Source: Armatimonadota bacterium (lineage in GTDB: Bacteria > Armatimonadota > Zipacnadia > Zipacnadales > FEN-943). Taken from it: a stretch of 20,246 nucleotides of DNA. The notes under the pieces were generated by a model. That model searched no databases, was not told the origin of the DNA, and saw only the letters and a list, made by a program, of their open reading frames with translations. Of this stretch, positions 9,005-16,704 are shown piece after piece; the first letter of the stretch is position 1, and the number at the start of each line of letters is the position of its first letter. The stretch lies in NCBI GenBank assembly GCA_026419655.1, contig JANZZA010000295.1, forward strand, positions 1 through 20,246, read 5' to 3'. Made by a program: the position numbers and the translations under genes.

Positions 9005-10736
9005 TGTGTATCACCACCCGGTCGCGTCCCTCGACCCGGTGTACCTTTACGCCCTGCGGCAACCTTAGCACCGCCGGGGTGCCACCCGTCGCTTCCAGGT
9101 CCACATAGGACGCCAGCGTCAATGCTAGGTTTACAACCCACTTCGTCGAATAGTCCGCCCGGACGATGTCATCCTCGCCTGTGTTGGCGTCGAAGTTCCG
9201 CCGAATCGCGTACCGTAGCTCCACCACGAAGCCGGATAAGCTATATCCAGGAAGCGCTGAGCCCACAAACCAGTCCGGGCTCGGGGGATTGTGCCTGTTG
9301 AACCGCACCTGCGCCGAAGTCCCGTCGGTGGAAAGAATTGGGCAAAACTGCCACGGCCCTATTTTCTCCTGATCATAGGTGTAAGTACGCTCGAAATCGT
9401 AATAGTAGTCCAGGCTCGAAGCCCCGGAGGAATAGGTCAGTCGCAGACGTGCTCCGATCGAGTGGTCTATTATCTTGGCCGGTCCCCTGGCACCATTCTC
9501 CGTTGGGTCTACAACGTAAGCGACCGGCGCACGCACCGCCGGCGCCCATGCCTGTGCGCCGCTGTCCGCGTACACGGGATATGCACGTGCAGTTCGCGGC
9601 GGGCGCCGCAATGCACCCGATCCGTCGTACTCATCCGCGTCAATCCGCAGGAAATAGTACGCTCCGGGCTGCCTGCCTAAGTCAAAGAGTATGTTCACCG
9701 TCTGCGGCTCCGCGAAGTTCACCACCCCGGCCGCCGAGTCCCACTTCAGCGACAGGTCCGGGTCCATAAGTGTCCCGTCATACGTGTCGGCGTACACCTG
9801 CAGAGCCCCCTGCAGACGCCGGTAAACCACTATTCGCGGGTCTATCTCGGCCCCCAGCATCGCCAGGTCCAACCCGAAGCGCCGCGTGCCGTCGTTCTGG
9901 GTGCCCAGCCAGCCACCCATGGACGCCCGATAAACCGCACCGTCAGATGACTGCTGCAGCAGCTCTCCACAAACCCGCTGGGACACAAACTGAACTGCGT
10001 CCGTAATGTAATGAAGAGGCTGAACGGGAGGGCAATTAGGACATTCCTCCACATAGCCAGTCCACGCGCTATGACAACCTTCGCAGACCGAAAGCGTAGG
10101 GGGCAGATCGACGTCGGCTCGCGGTGTCAGAGCATTCTCAACTTGCTCCTGCCCCTCAGCCCACTTCCAAGCGCCATTTTGGCGCACCACGTAGCCTTCT
10201 TGCCGAAAAAGGGCGAACGGGTTGTCCGGTGCATGGCGCTGGTGACGCTTGACCAGATGGATCGCGTACCTGACGGCCCTGATGGCTGGCACAGTCTGGC
10301 CGTAGTCCGCTAGGTAAACTTGCCCGATTTCCGGCCGAAGCGGCAGCAACGGCGCACTGGTTCCCTGGTGCCGTGCCGCCGGAACGAATACCAGCGTGTT
10401 GTAATCTACCACCTTGCTGTTTGCAGGCTGGCCGTCTATCGAGCTCACCGTATAGACGACTGGGTCGAAGACGTACACAGCCTCGGCCAGGTCTCGCTTC
10501 ATCTGCTCCAGCGCCAGGCGCACGGCGTCCTGCATGACCACGTGCCGCCGCCCGCGGCTGACCAAATTCAGCCCGCTAATCATCGGCGCAAACAGCAAGC
10601 CGAAGAGGATGACCATGACTGCCAAAACGACCAGGACCTCAACCAGGGTGAAGCCAGACCGGCCAGTCCGGGGCCTTCCGCTTGCCACAGGCCTATCATG
10701 CCAAATTCTTTCTCGGGCCACTTGCCGGTACCTCAT
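8994..10736 (-). CDS. PilW-like giant prepilin with zinc-ribbon-like insert (580 aa)
   Basis: A type IV prepilin N terminus is clear: leader ending RTGRSG28, cleavage before F29-T-L-V-E33 (Glu+5 present), then the hydrophobic helix VLVVLAVMVILFGLLFAPMI. The following ALEQMKRDLAEAV helix is typical of PilW-type minor pilins. The leader is long (28 residues) and Arg-rich. Residues 212-240 contain C218-x2-C221 ... C232-x2-C235 in a zinc-ribbon-like setting (CEGCHSAW, then YVEECPNC). The segment CEGCH also matches a c-type haem motif, but the second CxxC favours zinc. The remainder is beta-rich and not recognised. At 580 residues it is about twice the usual PilW. It starts 15 bp after the previous stop, with GAGGA upstream, and overlaps the next gene by 11 bp. 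Predicted role: a minor pilin of the tip/priming complex, processed by the PilD encoded in this window. Confidence 0.88.
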   Translation of the reverse strand: MRYRQVARERIWHDRPVASGRPRTGRSGFTLVEVLVVLAVMVILFGLLFAPMISGLNLVSRGRRHVVMQDAVRLALEQMKRDLAEAVYVFDPVVYTVSSIDGQPANSKVVDYNTLVFVPAARHQGTSAPLLPLRPEIGQVYLADYGQTVPAIRAVRYAIHLVKRHQRHAPDNPFALFRQEGYVVRQNGAWKWAEGQEQVENALTPRADVDLPPTLSVCEGCHSAWTGYVEECPNCPPVQPLHYITDAVQFVSQRVCGELLQQSSDGAVYRASMGGWLGTQNDGTRRFGLDLAMLGAEIDPRIVVYRRLQGALQVYADTYDGTLMDPDLSLKWDSAAGVVNFAEPQTVNILFDLGRQPGAYYFLRIDADEYDGSGALRRPPRTARAYPVYADSGAQAWAPAVRAPVAYVVDPTENGARGPAKIIDHSIGARLRLTYSSGASSLDYYYDFERTYTYDQEKIGPWQFCPILSTDGTSAQVRFNRHNPPSPDWFVGSALPGYSLSGFVVELRYAIRRNFDANTGEDDIVRADYSTKWVVNLALTLASYVDLEATGGTPAVLRLPQGVKVHRVEGRDRVVIHNAL

Positions 10737-10751
10737 CCGCGTTCCTCTGCC

Positions 10752-11528
10752 TCAGTCCTCGGGCCTCACGCGCCACGTCTCAGTGGGCGCCACGCCGGCG
10801 TCATGCATTACCGATTCGCCCTTCACGAGCACTTCGCCGCCCCAGAAAAGCACGTGATAGGCCGGCTCACCTTTCCGCTTGACGCTTTTCGCATGATGCG
10901 GGCACCAACAAACCACTGCCGTGTCGTCTATTTTCCAGGTCGGCAAGTACAAAGGCTGGGTCGCATCGCTGGGGTCTGGCGATGCCAACTGGCGATGATA
11001 ATCCGGGTCACCTGGCCCAGCCCCGCGGTAGGGCATGTAAGTGAACTTGGCCAAAACGCCAACCGGATTGCCATTGTGAGCCTTCGCGTCGGGATCGAGG
11101 GAGTCATAGCTATGGTAATACCTGACATCCTTGCTCTTCACAGGCATCATTGTTTCCAGGTCGCGAACGTGAGCCGGGCAGTGAAGCGTTACCTCCTTGT
11201 TCAGGTAACCTGACGTATATAGACGATACAGGCCGCCATAAGAATCCCTTGACGGATTCGGGTTATTCGGGTCTGGGGTTGGATCGTACGGTGGCGGGAC
11301 CGCACGCTCGTCCAGCCAGTACATCTTCAGGGCCTGATGGATTGCGTGCAGCGCAGAGGCACAAGCCATCATCCGGTTGCCGTCCCGCAGGCTTTTGCCA
11401 ACCGGGAAAACGAGGACCATCAGGATAACGGCGATAGCTATAACCGTCAGCAGCTCCACTAAAGTGAAGCCCCAACCGGCGCCACCATAAGCACTATTAA
11501 ACCGGTTACGCCCCTTTTCCAATTTCAT
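10752..11528 (-). CDS. Short type IV prepilin, H-X9-DG-like (258 aa)
   Basis: A prepilin with cleavage at G20|F21-T-L-V-E25 followed by LLTVIAIAVILMVLVFPVG. I chose the ATG at 11528 rather than one 69 bp upstream: it overlaps the previous stop as ATGA, has GGAGG 4 bp before it and leaves a more normal leader. The pilin-like helix is followed by a globular domain with C117-P-A-H and, near the C terminus, WC209PHH, then a GG-E-V-x-V strand. This resembles the 'prepilin-type processing-associated H-X9-DG' family, with GG in place of DG. The same Cys-Pro pair occurs in the short pilin encoded by 13362-14189, so the two look paralogous. Probably a minor pilin wedged between PilV- and PilW-like genes; it may take the place of PilE or FimU. 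Confidence 0.87.
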   Translation of the reverse strand: MKLEKGRNRFNSAYGGAGWGFTLVELLTVIAIAVILMVLVFPVGKSLRDGNRMMACASALHAIHQALKMYWLDERAVPPPYDPTPDPNNPNPSRDSYGGLYRLYTSGYLNKEVTLHCPAHVRDLETMMPVKSKDVRYYHSYDSLDPDAKAHNGNPVGVLAKFTYMPYRGAGPGDPDYHRQLASPDPSDATQPLYLPTWKIDDTAVVCWCPHHAKSVKRKGEPAYHVLFWGGEVLVKGESVMHDAGVAPTETWRVRPED

Positions 11529-13303
11529 ATCGCCTCCGCTGGGGGCACAATGCTTTCTATTTCGTACGTCGCCAGCCGGCCCGTCGGCGTCCGCCACCAG
11601 GCACGCACCCGCAGCGAGACCCCTCGCACCGCTCGAATCTCAATCACACATCGCTGGTTCAGCCTACACATTGCCTCATTTCCAGTCGAACTAGCACCAA
11701 GCGTGTGCAGCTCTCCGCAAACCATCCGTGGCTGAACTTGTCCGTTGGTCACATCCCCGTCCGCGTCGTACAGGTAGTCCACAGCCACAGTGTGACCGAC
11801 ATTGGACACACTGAACACCAGATCCGTCTCTATCTCCCCGGGGGCTACCGCCCGGTCGCGCCTCCCGTACTTTTCGAAAAGCAACGACGTTCGCAGGGGC
11901 GGCCCAGCCACAAATGGCGCGACGTCCTCGTAAAACACCGTTGGCGGCTTGTACACCATGATGGTGCCTTGGTCGAGGGTCCTGTAATAGAAGCGCAACT
12001 TGTGCCCCAGAGCCTCTCTCGGAACACGCAGCGTAACCTGCCCGGTGCGCAGGGCCTCAGCATCAGGTGGAGCCACGCCAGCACCGTCGTAGTAAAGGTT
12101 GAGGGTGACTTCATCCACAGCCACCACGTGCACCGGAACCGTCTGGGCACCTTCGCTAACGTCCATGAGTTTGTCCAGGCCACCCCACCCAAGGCGCACC
12201 CTCACAAGTCGCTTATCCGCGTCGTTCGGGTCAGGCTGGGCCGTGAACTCGCCGAGGTTGTATTCTTCCATCATGTACAGGTCCCGGCCGCCGTCTGCAT
12301 TGCACCGCAACCTATATGAGACCACAACTACCTTCCCGGCGTCCTCGGCGTTGAAAACAAGGCCGGCCCCACATGTTGGCTCAATGCCCACCTCTCCCGC
12401 AGCCGGTGCATTCCCACCAACAAAGGTCATCCTCTTCAGGCCAAGGCAGCGGGCCGACCCTGGCAGCACGGACGCAAACACCGGCTGACCGCTGGCCGCC
12501 GCCCGCGTTGCAGACACGTAGGCTGTTTTCGTCCCGGGCTGAGGACCAGCTTGTAGTTCTACTGTGTCGGCCTGAACCCAGTGAGTCTCACCGTTCAGGT
12601 GCACCCAGCCGTAGTCAACTCGTATCGCGTCATAATCGTCGGGCACCCAGACCCGGCCCGCATCGGTGCCAGCCCACTCAAGAAAGAAGCGGCCCGACGG
12701 AATGCCATCAGACGGCAGAAAATTCATGGGGTCCAGCCGCTCGGCCACGTAGCATTGAAAAACTTCGCTCTGGCGGGCCCAGTCTGTATCCAGGAGCCCT
12801 TGCATGACCGGCATCAAAACGTAGTCTTCGTTGGGCACAGGATTCTGCGGCTGTCGCGCAGGTATCCTTCCCCACTCACCCAAAACCGCAGTCAGGTCAT
12901 CCCGCGAGTTAGGCGTGCTGGGATCGTAAGTATCGGGGTCCTTAGGCTTCGAGTCTGGGGCAATATCGCCAGTGAGTTCATAGCCGGTAGGGTCGAAAAG
13001 GTATACCGCGAAAGCCTGCGGCAGGGTCCAGGAGGCCTGGCGAAGAGCTTCCAAGCGGCCTTCGACCATGCGGGCGAACTGGGTGCGCTGCTGATCTGCC
13101 GAAATGGCGCCCAGGAGAGTCGGGAACCCCTTTGCCACAGCCCACACACCAACCAGCAATATGACCATCGCCACCAGCAGCTCCACCAGGGTCATGCCGG
13201 CGTGCAGCCCAGCACGCGCAGGGCGGGCTGTAAATACTTCTCGCCGCCCGCCCGTCCTCACCTGCGCTACTACCCCTTTTGTGCTGCAGTCCTTCATCCG
13301 CAT
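11525..13303 (-). CDS. PilV-like giant prepilin with repeated beta-sandwich-like modules (592 aa)
   Basis: Prepilin signature at G36|M37-T-L-V-E41-LLVAMVILLVGVWAVAKG; the GMTLVELLVAMVIL form is characteristic of PilV/GspI-type minor pilins. Residues 78-90 (RMVEGRLEALRQA) continue the helix. The leader is unusually long and basic (36 residues). From about 310 on, four segments share a strand pattern, hydrophobic pair - G - (K/H) - alternating Val/Leu - Tyr/Trp: LVFNAEDAGKVVVVSY, LRVPREALGHKLRFYY, LVFSVSNVGHTVAVDY and IEIRAVRGVSLRVRAW. This suggests tandem Ig/FnIII-like beta-sandwiches. An acidic DADGD (513-517) lies after the third. GAGG lies 7 bp before the start. PilV proteins are normally about 150-200 residues, so this one carries a large C-terminal extension, perhaps a displayed adhesive stalk. 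Confidence 0.87.
   Translation of the reverse strand: MRMKDCSTKGVVAQVRTGGRREVFTARPARAGLHAGMTLVELLVAMVILLVGVWAVAKGFPTLLGAISADQQRTQFARMVEGRLEALRQASWTLPQAFAVYLFDPTGYELTGDIAPDSKPKDPDTYDPSTPNSRDDLTAVLGEWGRIPARQPQNPVPNEDYVLMPVMQGLLDTDWARQSEVFQCYVAERLDPMNFLPSDGIPSGRFFLEWAGTDAGRVWVPDDYDAIRVDYGWVHLNGETHWVQADTVELQAGPQPGTKTAYVSATRAAASGQPVFASVLPGSARCLGLKRMTFVGGNAPAAGEVGIEPTCGAGLVFNAEDAGKVVVVSYRLRCNADGGRDLYMMEEYNLGEFTAQPDPNDADKRLVRVRLGWGGLDKLMDVSEGAQTVPVHVVAVDEVTLNLYYDGAGVAPPDAEALRTGQVTLRVPREALGHKLRFYYRTLDQGTIMVYKPPTVFYEDVAPFVAGPPLRTSLLFEKYGRRDRAVAPGEIETDLVFSVSNVGHTVAVDYLYDADGDVTNGQVQPRMVCGELHTLGASSTGNEAMCRLNQRCVIEIRAVRGVSLRVRAWWRTPTGRLATYEIESIVPPAEAI
11533..11537 (-). promoter_or_regulatory. Ribosome binding site inside the end of the PilV-like gene
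   Basis: GGAGG lies 4 bp before the ATG at 11528 and inside the last codons of the PilV-like gene. With the ATGA start/stop overlap it shows that the short pilin is translated from 11528. Confidence 0.75.
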
Positions 13304-13361
13304 CCGTCGTCCTCACCACTACCAGTTTACCCGCTCTGCTGCGGCCTTCTGCTCGCGCCGT

Positions 13362-14189
13362 TCAGTACCGCTGATGCACCCAGCCGCTGACCTTCTGCTG
13401 CGGATTCACCCTGCTAGTTACGGTCACGTCGAGATTATCCCGGTCGGTGACCACGACGTCGCCACCAAGTCGGGCAACTATCTCCTTATTGCCGTGCTTT
13501 CGGTGGTGAGGACAGTGAACCACAATGGTGTTGTCCGGCGCGTAACGGTTCATCAGACGGGGACAATGACGCCAATGCATCCCTTCCTCACTCAGCCACC
13601 AGGGCAGCGGATCGCCGAACTCCGGCCCTATGAAGGCCCCTCCTCCCGTCCAGTTGTACACGTAGAACTTATCGTACCCTCCAGCACCGTCCGCAGACCA
13701 ACTGCCATCCTGCATGCGCTGCCCGTAGCCGAAGTAGTTGTAAAGACGGTTTGTCAGGTAGGTATAGACCCCGTCCGATTCGATATGCCCGCTGGGATTG
13801 GGCAGGAACACCACAAGGTCAATGTCTGCATTGTAGCTGCTGTAGAGCTGTTCTTTGGCTTCTTTTTGCCGCTGCAGCGCACGGGTGTCCTCAGGGCAAA
13901 TGAATATAGACAAGTCGCTAATGTAATCCGGATAAAGAGCACTTATCCCGCCTGTGAACCTCTTCGAGGCAATGTCGTAGCTTGGCCACTGCGGATAGGC
14001 CCGATAGTCCTCAGCGTACTGCTTTAGCGCCGTGACAATCTGGTGCAGATGACTGATACACTTGGTCTGCCTGGCTTTTATGCGGGCCGAAGAAAAAACC
14101 GGAAACAAGATCGCTACGAGGATAGCGATGATGCCAATGACGACCAGCAGCTCAATGAGTGTAAAGCCAGCACGTCGCATGCCCCTCAT
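13362..14189 (-). CDS. Type IV prepilin, Armatimonadota-style H-X9-DG-like (275 aa)
   Basis: Short leader MRGMRRAG8, cleavage before F9-T-L-I-E13-LLVVIGIIAILVAILFPVF, then a helix ARIKARQTKC...LKQYAEDYRAYP that is a hallmark of DUF1559/H-X9-DG pilins. The start is fixed by AGGAGGT 6 bp upstream (14196-14202). The globular domain contains IC98PED and HC226PHH; H232 is followed by nine residues and then G242-G243-D-V-V-V, a degenerate H-X9-DG with GG in place of DG. It is the first pilin gene after pilD and has the strongest ribosome-binding site of the pilin block, so it may be the main pilin. At 275 residues it is large for a major pilin, and a FimU/GspH-like minor role is equally possible. 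A 224-bp gap separates it from pilD. Confidence 0.9.
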   Translation of the reverse strand: MRGMRRAGFTLIELLVVIGIIAILVAILFPVFSSARIKARQTKCISHLHQIVTALKQYAEDYRAYPQWPSYDIASKRFTGGISALYPDYISDLSIFICPEDTRALQRQKEAKEQLYSSYNADIDLVVFLPNPSGHIESDGVYTYLTNRLYNYFGYGQRMQDGSWSADGAGGYDKFYVYNWTGGGAFIGPEFGDPLPWWLSEEGMHWRHCPRLMNRYAPDNTIVVHCPHHRKHGNKEIVARLGGDVVVTDRDNLDVTVTSRVNPQQKVSGWVHQRY

Positions 14190-14413
14190 GCTGTTACCTC
14201 CTCCGGCGTCCGCCTTGAACCTGTACCAGGCGAGGACAACGTCACAGAGTTTTTACCCCTATGAGCACCTTCGCAAACTTGCCCTTGCCACCTTTACGCC
14301 CGAAAACCCTCTCACCCAGATACGTGTGTGAGTCCGGGACGCACCAGCCATCCCATGCTGGCGGCCCAGTCAGTGTTTAACCACACGAAGTTGACAAAAG
14401 CCGCGGCAAAATC
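14190..14413. other. pilD to pilin intergenic region
   Basis: 224 bp without a gene. It holds the AGGAGGT site for the first pilin and a weak GC hairpin (CCAGC/GCTGG, about 14347-14364) without a T-run. No convincing -35/-10 pair was found on the minus strand, although a gap of this size would allow a separate pilin promoter. Confidence 0.5.
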
Positions 14414-15262
14414 TCAGAGAAGAAAACGTGCCAGGACAAGCCGCGAGACCTGCTCGGGAGCCAGGGCCATAACCATGCCGGAGAGAGCCAGCATGGGCCC
14501 GAAAGGCAAGTAGTGCTCACGCTGGCGCCCCCATGTCACCACCAGCACCACCAGCCCGGTCAGCCCGCCGAGAACCGCCGCCAACAAAAAAAAGCTGATG
14601 AAATAATACCCCGGCCCCAGCAGGGCACCCATGGCGGCCGCTAATTTTACGTCCCCCAGGCCGAGAGCCGGCCGGCGAAACACCGCCTGGGCCAAGTATC
14701 CAAGGGCCAGGAATAAACCCGCGCCCACAGCCGCCCCTACAAGCGACTGAGGCCAGGCCATGGTGAGAGTCTGCTCGCCCACCCGCTCAGAGAAGGCCAC
14801 CATGCCGGGCAGGCCACGCAGCCAGATACGCCGGATGTCTAGCAGTACCCCAGCCGCGCCAATAACCCAGTGCACCTGGTCAGGGATGATCATGTGGTCG
14901 AGGTCAACAAAAAAGGTCACCAGAAGCGCCGCGCAGACCGCGTAGATTAACACTGCCGGCAGGTAAGGACCGTTAAAGTACACCGCCGCACACGCCAGTA
15001 GACCACTGGCCGCCTCTACAACAGGGTAGCGTACGCTGATGCGATGGCGACAATGCCGGCAGCGCCCCAGCAACAATATCCAGCTAACAACCGGCACCAG
15101 CTCCGCCGGCCGCAGCCGTACTCCACAGCTAGGGCAATGCGACGGCGGTCGGAGAAGCGATAGCCCTCGGGGAAGCCGATAGATTACAACATTGAGGAAG
15201 CTGCCTATGGCAGCCCCCGTGAAAAAAATTACTAACCAAAAAAACCAGTGGTAAAAATCCAT
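14414..15262 (-). CDS. pilD: Prepilin peptidase / N-methyltransferase PilD
   Basis: An integral-membrane aspartic protease that removes prepilin leaders at the inner membrane and methylates the new N terminus. The N-terminal DiS_P_DiS region has GSFLNVVIYRLP (20-31) and a zinc tetracysteine C43-x2-C46 / C68-x2-C71, so the methyltransferase half should be intact. The catalytic half has the Asp region VDLDHMIIPD (D120/D122) and GLGDVKL (D204), the two-Asp signature of the family. About eight hydrophobic segments and 282 residues fit the family. No Shine-Dalgarno is visible before the ATG at 15262; a GC-rich inverted repeat ends 13 bp upstream, so translation may be weak or structured. The substrates are most likely the prepilins encoded immediately downstream. 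Confidence 0.96.
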   Translation of the reverse strand: MDFYHWFFWLVIFFTGAAIGSFLNVVIYRLPRGLSLLRPPSHCPSCGVRLRPAELVPVVSWILLLGRCRHCRHRISVRYPVVEAASGLLACAAVYFNGPYLPAVLIYAVCAALLVTFFVDLDHMIIPDQVHWVIGAAGVLLDIRRIWLRGLPGMVAFSERVGEQTLTMAWPQSLVGAAVGAGLFLALGYLAQAVFRRPALGLGDVKLAAAMGALLGPGYYFISFFLLAAVLGGLTGLVVLVVTWGRQREHYLPFGPMLALSGMVMALAPEQVSRLVLARFLL

Positions 15263-15275
15263 AGTTCTGGCATGC

Positions 15276-15297
15276 GCCGCCGCAGAGCACTGGCGGC
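15276..15297. repeat. 6-bp inverted repeat just before pilD
   Basis: GCCGCC - 10 bases - GGCGGC, ending 13 bp before the pilD ATG, which has no visible Shine-Dalgarno. It might restrict translation of the peptidase. Confidence 0.35.
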
Positions 15298-15406
15298 CCT
15301 GCCTGTCGGGCTCCGATGCCCACTCCTGCTAGTTGCCCTCCCGCCCGGGGCAGTGGGCCGCTGCCATCATCAACCAATCCTGGCCACCAGCCGCTTTCCG
15401 CGACGC

Positions 15407-16633
15407 CTACTGTGACAGGTTAGAGATGATGGCAATGAGCGGCAGGAACATCGAGATAACAATGAAGCCGACCACAAAACCCAGGAACACTATCAAAACC
15501 GGCTCCAGGGCAGCGGTCAGCGATTCAAGACGCGCGTCCACTTCCCCTTCGTAGAAGTCCGCAACCTTGGCCAGCATCGCGTCCAGCTGCCCCGTTTCCT
15601 CGCCGATGGTAATCATCTGCACCACCATCGGCGGGAACATGCGCGAGCCAGCCAGGGGGTTGGCTATAGTGTCGCCCTCGCGGATGCTGGCCCGAGACTG
15701 CAGGATTGCGTCAGAGATATGGTCATTGTCCACGGTGCCGGCCACCGTCTCAAGCGCCTGCAGGATGGGTACGCCGCTGGCCAGCAGCGTCGAGAGCGTC
15801 CGGGCAAAACGCGCAATGGACAGCTCATGATTCAGACGGCCAAAAACAGGCGCCTTCAGCTTTACCATGTCCCATATCCTACGTCCAGTCCGCGTCGCCT
15901 TGAATCGGTTGAAGGCAAGGGCCAGGCCTATAAGGACGATAAGCGTCAGCCACCATTTCTTGACCACAAAGTCGCTGAAATACACGAGCATGCGGGTGGG
16001 TAGGGGGAAGTCATCGTCCTTCATGCCCAGCTCGCGGAAGAGCTTGATAAACTTGGGGATGATGAACGTCGCCAGGAACATGACGATGCCAAAGGCAAAA
16101 ATCATGACCAACGTCGGATAAGTCATTGAGGACTTAACTTTTCGGCGCAACTCAAGGTCCTTCTCAAGGAAGGTAGCGAGGCGGTCCAGGGTCTCGTCCA
16201 GGACGCCACCCACCTCCCCTGCACGCACGAGACCGACGGCCAGATTGGAGAAAGCTCGCGGGTGTTTTTGCATAGCCCGGGAAAGCGTGGCACCACCTTC
16301 GATTTCGTGCTCGATGTCGCGGATGATGGCCTTCAGCCCGGCTGAGCTCGTCTGCTGCTCTAAGACATCCAGGCACCGCACCAGGGGCACGCCGGCGCCA
16401 ATCATCGTCGCAAACTGCCGGCAGAACATGGACAAGTCCCGCAGCTTGACCTTCCGTCCGCGCAAACTGATGCGTCGCCGCAGTCTCGTGTCTGCCGTCT
16501 TCTCCGAGACGCTCTCAGGCTGCAACCCCTGGCGCCGCAGTTGCGCAACCACTGCATCCTTGTTGGGCGCGTTGATGGTGCGCCGGATCTCGCGCCCCGT
16601 CTTGTCCGTAGCGACTACCTCAAAGGTTGGCAT
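15407..16633 (-). CDS. pilC: T4P inner-membrane platform protein PilC (GspF family)
   Basis: A 408-residue platform protein that couples the PilB/PilT motors to pilin polymerisation. The N terminus (MPTFEVVATDKTGREIRRTI) is the usual PilC/GspF start. Two T2SSF domains follow, about 69-192 and 272-395, each beginning with an FxRxFATxxxxGVP-like segment (FCRQFATMIGAGVPL; FARTLSTLLASGVPI). The conserved GEETGQLDAMLAKVADFYE is at 344-362. Three membrane segments are visible (about 172-192, 227-243 and 377-401). AGGAGG lies 8 bp before the ATG. The gene starts 71 bp after the stop of pilT and is probably in the same transcript. Confidence 0.96.
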   Translation of the reverse strand: MPTFEVVATDKTGREIRRTINAPNKDAVVAQLRRQGLQPESVSEKTADTRLRRRISLRGRKVKLRDLSMFCRQFATMIGAGVPLVRCLDVLEQQTSSAGLKAIIRDIEHEIEGGATLSRAMQKHPRAFSNLAVGLVRAGEVGGVLDETLDRLATFLEKDLELRRKVKSSMTYPTLVMIFAFGIVMFLATFIIPKFIKLFRELGMKDDDFPLPTRMLVYFSDFVVKKWWLTLIVLIGLALAFNRFKATRTGRRIWDMVKLKAPVFGRLNHELSIARFARTLSTLLASGVPILQALETVAGTVDNDHISDAILQSRASIREGDTIANPLAGSRMFPPMVVQMITIGEETGQLDAMLAKVADFYEGEVDARLESLTAALEPVLIVFLGFVVGFIVISMFLPLIAIISNLSQ

Positions 16634-16704
16634 CAGCGCCGCCTCCTGTTCCTCGTCGTCCCTTCACGCACACCAGCCGATGCACCTGTGCCACCCCAGC
16701 CTGC

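Noticed and set aside
8237..9301. 354-codon open frame on the plus strand
   Set aside because: Antisense to the PilX-like and PilW-like genes, both of which have clear pilin N termini and ribosome sites; no independent support.
10071..10085. c-type haem site (CEGCH) in the PilW-like protein
   Set aside because: A second CxxC eleven residues after the first, in a YVEECPNC context, fits a zinc ribbon better; no other haem-type motif was noticed in the neighbouring proteins.
14190..14413. Separate promoter for the pilin block
   Set aside because: TTGTCA and TTGCGA occur on the minus strand but without a good -10 at 16-18 bp; evidence is too weak.
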